Assembly: GCF_028609805.1 (NCBI RefSeq)
Contig: NZ_CP063189.1
Location: 620,001 to 684,000 of the forward strand
Length of the DNA stretch: 64,000 bases
Reading direction: 5' to 3'
Origin: Corynebacterium massiliense DSM 45435
GTDB lineage: Bacteria; Actinomycetota; Actinomycetes; Mycobacteriales; Mycobacteriaceae
Positions 39,846 through 49,746 of this stretch are shown one piece after another. Position 1 is the first letter of the stretch, and each line of letters begins with the position of its first letter. The position numbers were made by a program, and so were the translations under genes. The notes under the pieces were generated by a model. That model was not told the DNA's origin. It did not search any database and saw only the letters and a list, made by a program, of their open reading frames with translations.

Positions 39846-40964
39846 GTGGAAAAACCCAAGTCTCGCTCTCAAGCGTCACGCGTAAACCCGTCTGGTGTCA
39901 CCCCGGCCGCCATCATGGCGGCCATTGTGGTGATAGCGCTCCTGCTTGCCGGCACCTGGTTCGTCGCCCGCGCGACTGCTCCGCGCTCCACTGACGCGGC
40001 GGTGGCTTCCCACGTGTCGGAAGAGCACTCGGGGAAGTCGGGGGAAAAGACCGCCCCGCGGCCCTACGACACGAGCCTCGTCGGGGAGGATCCCGCGGAG
40101 GCGAACGTGCGGACCACCACCGGTTCGCAGCTGAGTTACGTGCGGCTTTCCGATGGCGTGCGCATGGGCACCGCGAATGAGCGCTTCGCGCGGCCGGCGC
40201 TAAGCATCATCAAGTTGTACATCGCCGACTACGTTCTGCGCGAAGGGTCGGTGGAGGATAGCTACAAGGCGCTCGACATGATCGCGAACTCCTCCGACAA
40301 GGCGGCGGACAAGCTCTTTGAGAAGTACCCCGACTCCATCACGGAGACCGCGCGGCACTACAACCTGTATTCCACCACTGCGGGGCCGACGTGGGGCGAG
40401 TCGCTGACCTCCACCTACGACATGACGGAGTTCCTCGCCGCGTTGATGAAGGAAGACGAGGTTCACCCGATCCTGGTCGCGATGTCGAACGCCGATAAGG
40501 TCGCCGAAGATGGCTACGACCAGGACTTCGGCACGGCAAAACTCGACGGGGTCATTGGCACCAAGTGGGGCTGGTCGAACGACAAGGATCTGCACAACTC
40601 GGTGTCATTCGGCAAGGATTTCATCGTCGCCGCCGGCGTGTCTGGGTCCGCGGATGACCTGAGCAAACTGGTGGAAAAGCAGGTGACTAAGGATCACCTC
40701 AAGGAGGCCGAAAAGCGCGCCCGCGGCGGCTCGCACGAGATGGTGCCGCCGCTGCCGACCGTCACGTCGTCGGAGACAACGTCGTCGGAGTCTAAGTCGT
40801 CCGAGTCGAAGTCGTTGGAGTCTAAGTCGTCCGAGTCGAAGTCGTTGGAAACGACGTCTAAAGATGACAAGAAAGACAAAAACTCCGAGCCTTCCGACTC
40901 CAAGAAGAAAGAGGAGCCGAAGGACACGGAGTCTAAAAGCGCTGAGCCAAAGTCGAAGAAGTAG
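39846..40964 (+). CDS. Membrane-anchored SxxK serine-hydrolase-like protein
   Basis: 372 aa from GTG 39846. One transmembrane helix (about 21-43) acts as anchor, then comes a penicillin-binding/beta-lactamase-like domain (about 85-285) with SxxK as SIIK near 119-122 and a KWGW stretch near 240 resembling the KTG region. An SxN motif is not obvious, so activity is uncertain. The C-terminus (about 300-372) is low complexity with repeats of SESKS, and positively/negatively charged tail segments ending KSKK. Likely an envelope protein. Confidence 0.65.
   Translation: MEKPKSRSQASRVNPSGVTPAAIMAAIVVIALLLAGTWFVARATAPRSTDAAVASHVSEEHSGKSGEKTAPRPYDTSLVGEDPAEANVRTTTGSQLSYVRLSDGVRMGTANERFARPALSIIKLYIADYVLREGSVEDSYKALDMIANSSDKAADKLFEKYPDSITETARHYNLYSTTAGPTWGESLTSTYDMTEFLAALMKEDEVHPILVAMSNADKVAEDGYDQDFGTAKLDGVIGTKWGWSNDKDLHNSVSFGKDFIVAAGVSGSADDLSKLVEKQVTKDHLKEAEKRARGGSHEMVPPLPTVTSSETTSSESKSSESKSLESKSSESKSLETTSKDDKKDKNSEPSDSKKKEEPKDTESKSAEPKSKK
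40785..40860 (+). repeat. SESK-coding tandem repeat
   Basis: Imperfect tandem units coding for S-S-E-S-K and S-L-E-S-K (TCGTCCGAGTCGAAG type, alternating with TCGTTGGAGTCTAAG). Repeat number may vary between strains. Confidence 0.75.
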
Positions 40965-40967
40965 CGG

Positions 40968-42020
40968 CTAGAGCATCTGCTTGGCGATGATCTCCGCGAT
41001 CTGCGCCGCTTGCTTCAGCTGCTCGTTGGTCACGGTGAAGCCGTTGTAGGTGATGCCGTTGGCATCGATACGCGGCAGGGCCACGCCGGCGGTGCCCGCC
41101 GCCTGGTTGGCCAGCCCGTTGATGACGTCGGCGTAGGCCGCGCTGCTGTTCGGGTCGAGTTGGGAGCTAAGCCCGTCCAGCGGGGACGTAGGAGCCGGGT
41201 TGTTCTGCGGTTTCGGCGCAGGCTTTGCGGGCTCCGGCTTCGGCGCAGGCTTCGGGGTATTAGTGGCTTGTCCCGGCGTCCACTGGCCCCAGTCGGACTG
41301 GAGGACGTCGTTGACATCGGCCACCACGCCATCGACCTTGGTCTGCTGGCCCTGCGGCAACTGGTGGATGTGCGCCTTCGGGTGAACCTTGCCGCCCGAA
41401 CCCCAGTCGTGCATCCAGTAGAACGAGCCGATGCCGTCGGCGACGCACCAGTCCACCACGTTGTAGTTGCCGTACACGCCGGCCTGGAACCCGGCCGCCT
41501 TCAGGGCGGTCTCGAACGCCTTGAGGTAGGGGCGGATGAGCGAGTCGTATTCGCCGCGCGATGGGTTGTCATCAATGGCGATGTAGATCGGGCGTCCGGT
41601 GGGTCCACCTGCGGCCTTGTGGAATGCGATGGCCTGCGGCGCGTGCACCGCGGCACCGGCGGCGCCCTGCTTCCAGTCGGCGGTCTCTGCGCGACCGAAC
41701 TGGTAAATGGAGGCGGTCTTCAGGTCGTGGGCGGCGAAGTCTTTGGTCTCTTTCAACGAGACCGGCTTGCCCGTCATCCACTCCGCGCCGGGGCGCTTAG
41801 CGGAGACGTAGCGGATGGCGCCGATGTGGCCGGCTGCCTTCACGGACGCTGCGGAGGGGACGCCCGCGGCGTAGTCGAGGATGGTGCCCAGCTTCGGGGC
41901 AGCCTGCGCTAGGGGAGCGCGCTGGCCTGCGACGGCGCCGAATGCGCCGACTGCGAGCGCGGCTGCGCCGGCTTTGAACAGGGAGCGGCGGTTAAACGCT
42001 GCGGAGCGAAAATTTTCCAT
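40968..42020 (-). CDS. Tat-exported DUF1906 glycoside-hydrolase-like protein
   Basis: 350 aa from ATG 42020 (the longer reading frame upstream is not supported). It has a twin-arginine signal NRRSLFKAG then a hydrophobic stretch and AQA cleavage near residue 40. The mature domain (about 43-250) matches the Rv2525c/DUF1906 fold: LGTILDYAAGVPS start, IYIAIDDNPSRGEYD near 150-165, GVYGNYNVVDW near 195-205. A Pro/Lys linker follows (about 265-300), then a helical C-terminal part. The fold suggests a TIM-barrel peptidoglycan- or polysaccharide-active protein; activity is unproven. Confidence 0.8.
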   Translation of the reverse strand: MENFRSAAFNRRSLFKAGAAALAVGAFGAVAGQRAPLAQAAPKLGTILDYAAGVPSAASVKAAGHIGAIRYVSAKRPGAEWMTGKPVSLKETKDFAAHDLKTASIYQFGRAETADWKQGAAGAAVHAPQAIAFHKAAGGPTGRPIYIAIDDNPSRGEYDSLIRPYLKAFETALKAAGFQAGVYGNYNVVDWCVADGIGSFYWMHDWGSGGKVHPKAHIHQLPQGQQTKVDGVVADVNDVLQSDWGQWTPGQATNTPKPAPKPEPAKPAPKPQNNPAPTSPLDGLSSQLDPNSSAAYADVINGLANQAAGTAGVALPRIDANGITYNGFTVTNEQLKQAAQIAEIIAKQML

Positions 42021-42210
42021 GGTTTGAGTCTCCGGAGGTGGGAAGAGGCTGTTAACTGCAGTATCAGCCGTTAACTTTAGCAACTCCGGTATCACGGCGT
42101 GCAACGCTGCGGTGACCGGCCCTGGACACAAGAACGAGGTCGGGCGTACGTTCGCGGATTCTTCGGGGGGGGGATCGGCGCGGCCCGGGGGTGAAGGGGA
42201 GAGAAAATTG

Positions 42211-42283
42211 CGCCCCAGGACGGATTCGAACCGCCGACACCGGCTTTAGGAGAGCCGTGCTCTATCCCCTGAGCTACTGGGGC
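42211..42283 (-). tRNA. tRNA-Arg (anticodon CCT)
   Basis: Cloverleaf on the minus strand, 73 nt: acceptor GCCCCAG/CTGGGGC, D arm GCTCAGGGGATAGAGC, anticodon stem CGGCT/AGCCG around the loop CTCCTAA (anticodon CCT, reads AGG), and T arm with GGTTCGAATCC. It is followed by GCA rather than an encoded CCA. Confidence 0.95.
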
Positions 42284-42339
42284 AACGGGGCTAGCGTACC
42301 GCAGCATCGCGGCAGCTAGATAACTGGCAGGGGATGAAG

Positions 42340-42630
42340 TTATTCCTCGCCGGTGAGCTCGCGCAGCTTTTTGCGCACCGCGGACGCCTCTGGGTTGGTG
42401 GCGTGCGTGCCGTCGGAATACAAGACGGTCGGGATGATGCGGTTGCCGTCATTGACCGACTCGATCCACGCGTTGATGTCGGCGGCGTTGTCGTCGGACT
42501 CGACATCGACAAGCGCGTAGGGCGTCTCGGTGCGGTCGAGGCGCTGCTTGAGCTTTTGGCAGAACGGGCACCATTCAGCGGCGAAGATGGTGACGTGCTC
42601 GGTGGTCTCAGGGGTCTGAATGTCGCTCAT
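42340..42630 (-). CDS. mrx1: Mycoredoxin 1 (glutaredoxin-like)
   Basis: 96 aa thioredoxin-fold protein with the active-site motif WCPFC (Cys21, Cys24), where glutaredoxins usually have CPYC. Later cis-proline stretch is RIIPTVLY near 62-69. Mycoredoxins reduce mycothiol mixed disulfides, the actinobacterial substitute for glutathione chemistry. ATG abuts the stop of folA (no spacer), so translation is coupled in thyA-folA-mrx1. Confidence 0.9.
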   Translation of the reverse strand: MSDIQTPETTEHVTIFAAEWCPFCQKLKQRLDRTETPYALVDVESDDNAADINAWIESVNDGNRIIPTVLYSDGTHATNPEASAVRKKLRELTGEE

Positions 42631-43167
42631 TTACGCGGCGTCCTTTCGCTCGTAGGTTAAAAATCGGTACTTCAAAGGGAGATCGCTCGGCGGCTGGTTC
42701 GGGATAGTGAGCCTGCCTTTTTCCGAGGTCAGCCAGTCGGAGTCGGCGCTGAGGCCAAAGTCATCGGGGACCGCGGGGGCGTGGACGGCATCATCGCCGT
42801 AGAGGCCGCCGATGTTGACGCCGATGAGCGTCATCTCGATGACGTCGACCATCTCGAGGGTGGCGTGGTACAGCTGCCCGCCGCCCATGACCCAGCCGGT
42901 GTCGATGTCGCTGGGGTTGTGCATGACCGTGGCACCAGTCGACCACTCGCCGGGCGCGCGGCTGGAGACCACGAAGTTGTCGCGGCCGGGGAGCGGGCGG
43001 AACTTAGCGGGGATGGACTCCCACGTGCCGCGGCCCATGATGACGGGCGCGCCCATGGTGACCTCCTTGAAGTGCCGCATGTCTTCCGGCACATTCCAGG
43101 GCATGTCGGTGCCGTCGCCGATGATGCCGTCGAGAGATTGTGCCCACACGGCGCCGAGGAAATCCAT
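42631..43167 (-). CDS. folA: Dihydrofolate reductase
   Basis: 178 aa from ATG 43167, two nucleotides after the thyA stop. It reduces dihydrofolate with NADPH. Landmarks are AQSLDGIIG near 9-17, MPWNVPEDMRHFKEVT near 22-37 (with the substrate-binding acidic residue), VIMGRGTWESIP near 42-53 and WVMGGGQLY near 92-100. It restores the tetrahydrofolate that ThyA oxidises, so pairing with thyA is functional. It contains an insertion near 125-155 compared with E. coli DHFR. Confidence 0.93.
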   Translation of the reverse strand: MDFLGAVWAQSLDGIIGDGTDMPWNVPEDMRHFKEVTMGAPVIMGRGTWESIPAKFRPLPGRDNFVVSSRAPGEWSTGATVMHNPSDIDTGWVMGGGQLYHATLEMVDVIEMTLIGVNIGGLYGDDAVHAPAVPDDFGLSADSDWLTSEKGRLTIPNQPPSDLPLKYRFLTYERKDAA

Positions 43168-43169
43168 GG

Positions 43170-43979
43170 CTACACCGACACTTTCGCCTTGATGCCCGGG
43201 TGCGGGTCGTAGCCGACGATCTCGAAGTTGTCGAAGTCGTAGTCGAACATGCTCTTCGCCGGGTGGAGCTTCAGCTGGGGGTACTCGCGCGGGGTGCGCG
43301 AGAGCTGTTCTTTTACCTGGTCGAAGTGGTTGTTGTAGATGTGGCAATCGCCGCCGGTCCAGATGAGATCGCCGACGTCCAGGCCCGCCTGCTGGGCGAA
43401 CATGTGCGCCAGGGCTGCGTACGAGGCCAGGTTGAACGGCACTCCGAGGAAGAGGTCGGCGGAGCGCTGGTAGACCTGCAGCGACAGTTTGCCGTCCGCG
43501 ACGTAGAGCTGGAAGAGCAGGTGGCAAGGGAGGAGCGCCATCTGGTCGAGCTCGGAGACGTTCCACGCGGAGACGACGTTGCGGCGCGAATCCGGGTTGT
43601 TGCGCAAGGTGTCCAGCGCCTGTTGGATCTGGTCCACGTGTCGGCCGTCCGGGGTGGGCCACGAGCGCCACTGCACGCCGTAGACGGGGCCCAAGTCGCC
43701 CTCATTGTCAGCCCACTCGTTCCAAATGCGTACGTTGTTCTCCTGCAGCCAGCGCACGTTGGACTCGCCGCGCAGGAACCACAACAGCTCGCCGATGACC
43801 CCGTGGAAGTAGACCTTCTTCGTGGTCAGCAGCGGGAAGGACTCGCTCAAGTCGTAGCGCAGCTGACGGCCGAACACCGAGCGGGTGCCGGTGCCGGTGC
43901 GGTCATCTTTCGCCGTGCCGTTGTCCAGCACGTCGCGCAACAGGTCCTCGTATGGGGTAGCAATAGCGGCGGAATCCAT
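43170..43979 (-). CDS. thyA: Thymidylate synthase
   Basis: 269 aa, methylating dUMP to dTMP with methylene-tetrahydrofolate. The catalytic cysteine lies in LLPCHLLFQ near 143-151, followed by [13 protein letters not shown] and the late [14 protein letters not shown] stretch. Upstream [12 protein letters not shown] near 26-37 holds the phosphate-binding arginine. First gene of the thyA-folA-mrx1 group. Confidence 0.95.
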   Translation of the reverse strand: MDSAAIATPYEDLLRDVLDNGTAKDDRTGTGTRSVFGRQLRYDLSESFPLLTTKKVYFHGVIGELLWFLRGESNVRWLQENNVRIWNEWADNEGDLGPVYGVQWRSWPTPDGRHVDQIQQALDTLRNNPDSRRNVVSAWNVSELDQMALLPCHLLFQLYVADGKLSLQVYQRSADLFLGVPFNLASYAALAHMFAQQAGLDVGDLIWTGGDCHIYNNHFDQVKEQLSRTPREYPQLKLHPAKSMFDYDFDNFEIVGYDPHPGIKAKVSV

Positions 43980-43984
43980 GGGGC

Positions 43985-44749
43985 CTACTCTAGAGTCCCG
44001 CCATGGGCGGCTTTGAATTCGGCTGCGTGGGCCAGGATGTCATCGGCAAGCTCGGGGCGGCAGACCAACAGATCCGGAATGTAGGTGTCTTCGTTGTTGA
44101 AGGTAATGGGGGAGCCGTCGAGGCGGGAACAGTGCAGGCCCGCCGCGAGCGCCACGCCCACGGGGGCGGCCTGATCCCACTCGTACTGGCCGCCGGCGTG
44201 GATATAACCGTCGTAATCGCCAAGTAGCACGTGCATGGCCTTGGCACCGGCAGACCCGATCCCGACAGTCTCCCAACCCATCTGATTGGCCACGTAGCCG
44301 GCCACCTCCGGCGGGCGGTTGCGGGAGACGACGATCTTGCGCGACAGTGGGCCTTTCACCGCGCGCACGTCGGAGGACTTGAAGGTCACGCCGAGATCCG
44401 GCAGGCCGACGGCGGCGTGGGCGGGGTGGCCATCGATAATCAGCGCGATGTGCACCGCCCAATCCTGGCGGCCGGTGGCAAACTCCTTGGTCCCGTCAAC
44501 CGGGTCGACGATCCACACCCGCTCCTTGTTGAGGCGGTCGAGGGTGTCGGTGGCTTCTTCGGACAGGAAGCCGTCGTCCGGCCGGTGCTGCTCCAGCACG
44601 CGGGAAATCCACGACTGCGCGAGCTCGTCGCCGGCGTCTCCCAGCGAAACGTGGCGCAACAGACCGCCCTTGCGAATGCCTTTGAGGATTTGCCCGCACC
44701 CTTCGGCCAGGGCGTTGGTCAGGCGGGAATCGGAAAGTGTGGCCGTCAT
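43985..44749 (-). CDS. cysQ: 3'(2'),5'-bisphosphate nucleotidase
   Basis: 254 aa, inositol-monophosphatase superfamily. Metal-binding motifs are SEEATD near 63-68 and DPVDGTKEF near 78-86, and the late [14 protein letters not shown] near 195-210. In sulfur assimilation CysQ hydrolyses 3'-phosphoadenosine phosphates. It lies just before thyA with a 5-nt gap, so may be co-transcribed. It is divergent from lhr (48-bp gap). Confidence 0.9.
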   Translation of the reverse strand: MTATLSDSRLTNALAEGCGQILKGIRKGGLLRHVSLGDAGDELAQSWISRVLEQHRPDDGFLSEEATDTLDRLNKERVWIVDPVDGTKEFATGRQDWAVHIALIIDGHPAHAAVGLPDLGVTFKSSDVRAVKGPLSRKIVVSRNRPPEVAGYVANQMGWETVGIGSAGAKAMHVLLGDYDGYIHAGGQYEWDQAAPVGVALAAGLHCSRLDGSPITFNNEDTYIPDLLVCRPELADDILAHAAEFKAAHGGTLE

Positions 44750-44797
44750 AAACCCACACGTTACCGGTCGTGTCCGACGCGCGCGTTAGTCTAAGGC

Positions 44798-47700
44798 ATG
44801 GCCGAAAACATCCTGGACAAGTTCCGCCCCGAGGTCGGGCAATGGTTCACGGAGGTTTTCGCCGCGCCTACCGATGTCCAAGCCGGCGCCTGGAAGGCCA
44901 TCTCCGCCGGGGACCACGCCTTAGTTGTGGCCCCGACCGGTTCGGGCAAAACCCTCGCGGCGTTTCTGTGGGCGCTCAACAACCTGGTGGGCCGTCACGG
45001 CCAGACCGCCTTGCCGGTGGCCAAGCACGCCGCGCGCGAATCCTCCCACGGCGGGGTGAAGGTCCTCTATATCTCCCCGCTGAAGGCCCTGGGCGTGGAC
45101 GTGGAGCAGAACCTGCGCGCGCCCTTGGCGGGCATCTCCCGCGTGGCGCAGCGCCTCGGCGTGCCGGAACCGGAGATTTCCGTGGGCGTGCGCTCCGGCG
45201 ATACCCCGCAGGCAGAGCGCACCCGGCAGGTGCGCCGCCCGCCGGACATCCTCATTACCACCCCGGAGTCGGCCTACCTCATGCTCACCTCCCAGGCGGC
45301 GGGGGTTCTGGCCAGCGTGGACACCGTCATTATCGATGAGATCCACGCCCTCGCCGGCACAAAGCGCGGCGTGCACCTCGCGCTGACCCTGGAGCGCCTG
45401 GAACGGCTCGCCGGCTCCTTCCAACGCATCGGGCTGTCCGCCACGGTCCGCCCGCTAGAATCCGTGGCCAATTTCCTAAGCGGCGGCCGGCCCGTGGAGA
45501 TCATCGCCCCGCCGGCGGATAAACGCTGGGAGCTATCGGTCCGCGTGCCGGTCGAGGACATGTCGGATCTCCCCACCCCGGAGCCCGGTTCCACCATCGG
45601 CGAGTCTACGTTGGACGATCCGCTGGGGATCGCGGACACGGAGCCCGTCGCCGCCGACTCCGCGCTGCCGACGGCGAAATCCATCTGGCCGTTTATTGAA
45701 ACGGAGCTTTTCACCCAGGTCATGGAGCACCGCTCCACGCTGGTCTTCGTGAACTCCCGGCGCACCGCGGAGCGGGTGACCAGCCGGCTCAACGAGCTGT
45801 ATGCCGAAGAGCACGATCCCGATTCGCTCTCGCCGGACACGCGCCGGGACCCGGCGCAGCTGATGAAGCAGACCGACGTCGCGGGCAAGGCGCCGAGCGT
45901 TATCGCCCGCGCGCACCACGGGTCGGTGTCCAAGGACGAGCGCGCCATGACAGAGCAGATGCTTAAAGAGGGCACGCTGCGCGCGGTGGTGGCCACCAGC
46001 TCGCTGGAGCTGGGCATTGATATGGGCGCGGTCGACCTCGTGGTGCAGGTCGAGTCCCCGCCGTCAGTGGCTAGTGGGCTGCAGCGCGTGGGCCGCGCCG
46101 GCCACTCGGTGGGCGCCGTCTCCGAGGGTACCTTCTACCCGAAACACCGCTCGGATCTGGTGCAGTCGGCGGTGACGGTCAAGCGGATGCGCGCCGGGCT
46201 CATCGAAAAGCTGCACACGCCCACCAACCCGCTGGACGTGCTGGTGCAGCAGACGATTGCGGCGGTGGCGGCGTCCGAGCCGGACGGGCTGGACGTCGAT
46301 GAGTGGTACGCCACCGTGCGCAAAGCGTGGCCCTACCGAGAGCTGGCGCGGGACGTCTTTGATTCGGTCATCGACCTAGCCAGCGGCGTGTACCCGTCGA
46401 CCGATTTTGCGGAGCTGAAACCCCGCGTGGTCTACGACCGCGTGAGCGGCGTGCTCACCCCGCGCCCCGGTGCGCAGCGCGTGGCGGTCACGTCCGGCGG
46501 GACGATCCCCGATCGCGGCATGTTCGGCGTCTTTCTGGCCGGCGCGGAGGGCGCGCCGCGCCGGGTGGGCGAGCTTGACGAGGAGATGGTCTACGAATCG
46601 CGGGTGGGCGACGTGTTCACCCTGGGTGCGACCTCGTGGCGGATTGAAGATATTACGCGCGACCAGGTCATCGTCACGCCCGCGCCGGGGCACACCGGCC
46701 GGCTGCCGTTTTGGAACGGTGGGCAGGCGGGCCGGCCGTACGAGCTGGGGCAGGCGTTGGGCGAGTTCCGGCGTACGGTGCACGCCGATCCCGCCCAGGT
46801 GGTGGACTTGGATGACAAAGCCGACCGGAACCTTACGGCCTACCTGCAGGAACAGGACGAAGCCACCGGAGTCATCCCGGACGAGAAGACGCTGGTGCTC
46901 GAGCGCTTCCGAGACGAGCTGGGGGATTGGCGTGTGGTGCTGCACACCCCGTTCGGCCGCGGGGTCAACTCTGCGTGGGCGCTCGCGGTGGGCGCGCGCG
47001 TGGCGGAGCAGACCGGCATGGACCCGCAGGCGGTCGCGGGCGACGACGGCATCGTGCTGCGCCTGCCCGAGGCGGACGCCGAGCCGGACGCGTCGCTGTT
47101 TGTGTTCGGCGCCGACGAGATCGAGGACATCGTCACCGAACAGGTAGGAAACTCCGCGCTGTTCGCCTCCCGCTTCCGCGAGTGCGCCGCCCGCGCGCTG
47201 CTTTTGCCGCGGCGCAATCCGGGGAAGCGCGCCCCGCTGTGGCAACAGCGCCAGCGCGCCGAGCAGCTTCTCGATGTCGCCCGTAAGTACCCGTCTTTCC
47301 CCATCATCTTGGAAACCGTCCGCGAATGCCTCCAGGACGTCTACGACCTGCCGGCGCTACGTGAGGTCGCGCGCGATCTGGGTCATCGCCGCGTGCGGAT
47401 TGCGGAGGTCACTACCGAGCAGCCCTCGCCGTTCGCATCGTCGCTACTGTTCAACTACACCGGCGCGTTAATGTACGAGGGCGACTCGCCGCTGGCGGAA
47501 AAGCGCGCGGCGGCCCTCGCGCTGGACCCGAGTCTTTTAGCCAAGTTGCTGGGCACGGTGGAGCTGCGGGAGCTTCTCGATGCCGAGGTGATAGACCGCG
47601 TCCACGCCCAGCTGCAGCGCACAGCAGACGGCCGCCGGGCGCGCACGCCCGAGGAAGTCGCCGACCTGCTGCGCGTGTTGGGCCCCGTGCCGGTGGAGGA

Positions 47701-49684
47701 GATGGACGCCCACATCGAGGGCGACTGGGACGCCGGCCTTGCCCAAGCGGTGGAAAGCGAGCTGGTCAACGCGGGCCGCGCCATGCGGGTGCGCATCGCC
47801 GGGCGCGAGCACCTCGCCCAGGTCAGCGACGCGCCGTTGCTGCGCGACGGGCTCGGCGTGCCCGTCCCGCCGGGAGTGCCGGCGCAGGTGGAGACCATCG
47901 AGGACGCGCTCAGCCAGCTGGTCAGCCGGTGGGCGCGCACCCGCGGCCCGTTCGTCCTCCGCGAGCTCGCCGCGGCGTTCGGCCTGTCCATCTCCGCCGC
48001 GTATACCGCGGTGACCTCCATGGACAGCACCGTGGAGGGGCACTACCGCCAGGGGGTGGAAGATACCGAATACTGCGCCGCGGAGGTCTTGAAGGTCATC
48101 CGTTCCAAGTCGCTGGCGGCGGCTCGGGCGGCCACCGAGCCGGTCAGCGCCGCCACGTTCGGGCGCTTCCTGCCGGACTGGCAGCAGGTCGCCCCGGTGG
48201 GCCAGCGCCCAGTGCTGCGCGGGGCCGACGGGGTGTTCACCGTGGTGGAACAGTTCGCCGGGGTGCGGCTGCCGGCCTCCGCGTGGGAGTCCCTGGTGCT
48301 GCCGGCGCGCGTCGGGGACTACTCGCCGGCGATGCTCGACGAGCTCACCTCCTCCGGCGAGGTGCTCATTGTCGGCGCCGGCAAGGCGGGCGCTGCCGAT
48401 CCGTGGGTGATGCTGCTGCCCGCCGATTACGCCGCGCAGCTCGCCCCTGAGGTCGAACCGGAGGGGCTGACGGCGCTGCAGGAATCGGTGCTCGAGGTCT
48501 TGCAACGCGGCGGCGCCTTCCTGTTCGCCGATCTGCTGCGCGAGACCACCGGCGCCGGCGGCGATCTGGGGCTTATCACCGGAAACGCCAGTGCCACCGA
48601 GCTGCGCGAGGCCATCTGGGGTCTGGTGGAAGCGGGCCTTGTCGCCCCCGATTCCTTCCAGCCCATTCGCACGCGCCTGGCCGGCAAGGGCCGGCGGGGG
48701 AGCACCGCGCACCGCGCGAAACGGCGGCCGACCCGCTCCCGGCTGCGCATGGGCCGTACCTCGTTTGCCCAGGCCCACAAGGCGCAGGCGACTGAGACCC
48801 CGCCGGATATGGGCGGGCGCTGGGCGCTTGCCGTTCCTCCCGCGACCGATCCGACCAACCGCAGCCTCGAGCACGGCGAGGCGTGGCTGGACCGCTACGG
48901 CGTGGTTACCCGCGGCAGCGTCGTCGCCGAGGACGTGCTTGGCGGGTTCGCGCTGGCCTACAAGGTGCTCTCCGGGTTCGAAGAATCCGGCAAAGCGATG
49001 CGCGGCTATGTCATCGAGGGGCTCGGCGCGGCGCAGTTTTCTACGCCCGCGGTCATCGACAGGCTGCGTGGATTGTCTGACTCCGCCGACGTCACCGGGT
49101 GGCCGTCGGGGACCACCGAGCCGGACGTGGTGGTGCTCGCCGCGACCGATCCGGCCAACCCGTACGGCGCGGCGCTCGACTGGCCGCAGCGCGATGAGGC
49201 TGGTGGCAAGGCCACGTCGGCGCCGGGGCGGTCGGCGGGGGCGCTGGCCATTCTTATCGATGGCCTCGCCGTCGCCCACCTCACCCGCGGCGGCAAGACG
49301 CTCACGACGTTCTTCGATGCCCTACCCGAGGGCATCGATCACGCCTTCGTGTGGGAGAGCATCGTGGAGGCTCTGGTCGAGCTGGTCGGCGCCGGCAGGC
49401 TTACGCCGCTGACCATCGAAAAGGCCAACGGCCACTCGGTGTTCGATTCCCCGGCTGCGCAGGCGCTGCGCCACGCCGGTGCCGGCATTACCCCGAAGGG
49501 CGTGCGCATCGCGGCGACGACGGCGGCCCCGCGGACGTCACGAAGCCGCGGCGGCCGCACCCTGGATCAGGCTTTGGCCGAGCTTGACGATGTCTCGGGC
49601 TCCGCAGCTCCAGGCTCCGCATCTCCAAGCTTTGACGACCCGCGTTCGGGCAGCTTCCGGCGGCGCGGACCGTATCGCCGATAG
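44798..49684 (+). CDS. lhr: Lhr-type ATP-dependent helicase
   Basis: 1628 aa, the full length of long Lhr proteins. The N-terminal superfamily 2 core has Walker A APTGSGKT near 45-52, DEIH near 182-185, LSATVRP and motif VI QRVGRAGH. Winged-helix and Lhr-specific domains follow (about 480-880). The C-terminal half (about 900-1628) consists of helical and winged-helix-like parts ending in a basic GGRTL... SFRRRGPYRR tail. Known Lhr proteins translocate 3'-5' on single-stranded DNA in repair. It is followed after 62 nt by a Nei glycosylase, a coherent repair pairing. Confidence 0.95.
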   Translation: MAENILDKFRPEVGQWFTEVFAAPTDVQAGAWKAISAGDHALVVAPTGSGKTLAAFLWALNNLVGRHGQTALPVAKHAARESSHGGVKVLYISPLKALGVDVEQNLRAPLAGISRVAQRLGVPEPEISVGVRSGDTPQAERTRQVRRPPDILITTPESAYLMLTSQAAGVLASVDTVIIDEIHALAGTKRGVHLALTLERLERLAGSFQRIGLSATVRPLESVANFLSGGRPVEIIAPPADKRWELSVRVPVEDMSDLPTPEPGSTIGESTLDDPLGIADTEPVAADSALPTAKSIWPFIETELFTQVMEHRSTLVFVNSRRTAERVTSRLNELYAEEHDPDSLSPDTRRDPAQLMKQTDVAGKAPSVIARAHHGSVSKDERAMTEQMLKEGTLRAVVATSSLELGIDMGAVDLVVQVESPPSVASGLQRVGRAGHSVGAVSEGTFYPKHRSDLVQSAVTVKRMRAGLIEKLHTPTNPLDVLVQQTIAAVAASEPDGLDVDEWYATVRKAWPYRELARDVFDSVIDLASGVYPSTDFAELKPRVVYDRVSGVLTPRPGAQRVAVTSGGTIPDRGMFGVFLAGAEGAPRRVGELDEEMVYESRVGDVFTLGATSWRIEDITRDQVIVTPAPGHTGRLPFWNGGQAGRPYELGQALGEFRRTVHADPAQVVDLDDKADRNLTAYLQEQDEATGVIPDEKTLVLERFRDELGDWRVVLHTPFGRGVNSAWALAVGARVAEQTGMDPQAVAGDDGIVLRLPEADAEPDASLFVFGADEIEDIVTEQVGNSALFASRFRECAARALLLPRRNPGKRAPLWQQRQRAEQLLDVARKYPSFPIILETVRECLQDVYDLPALREVARDLGHRRVRIAEVTTEQPSPFASSLLFNYTGALMYEGDSPLAEKRAAALALDPSLLAKLLGTVELRELLDAEVIDRVHAQLQRTADGRRARTPEEVADLLRVLGPVPVEEMDAHIEGDWDAGLAQAVESELVNAGRAMRVRIAGREHLAQVSDAPLLRDGLGVPVPPGVPAQVETIEDALSQLVSRWARTRGPFVLRELAAAFGLSISAAYTAVTSMDSTVEGHYRQGVEDTEYCAAEVLKVIRSKSLAAARAATEPVSAATFGRFLPDWQQVAPVGQRPVLRGADGVFTVVEQFAGVRLPASAWESLVLPARVGDYSPAMLDELTSSGEVLIVGAGKAGAADPWVMLLPADYAAQLAPEVEPEGLTALQESVLEVLQRGGAFLFADLLRETTGAGGDLGLITGNASATELREAIWGLVEAGLVAPDSFQPIRTRLAGKGRRGSTAHRAKRRPTRSRLRMGRTSFAQAHKAQATETPPDMGGRWALAVPPATDPTNRSLEHGEAWLDRYGVVTRGSVVAEDVLGGFALAYKVLSGFEESGKAMRGYVIEGLGAAQFSTPAVIDRLRGLSDSADVTGWPSGTTEPDVVVLAATDPANPYGAALDWPQRDEAGGKATSAPGRSAGALAILIDGLAVAHLTRGGKTLTTFFDALPEGIDHAFVWESIVEALVELVGAGRLTPLTIEKANGHSVFDSPAAQALRHAGAGITPKGVRIAATTAAPRTSRSRGGRTLDQALAELDDVSGSAAPGSASPSFDDPRSGSFRRRGPYRR

Positions 49685-49746
49685 GGTGGCCCGGCGGCCG
49701 ATGTGGCGCCGGATGAAACGACAAACGGAAAGGTGGTGACCCGCGC

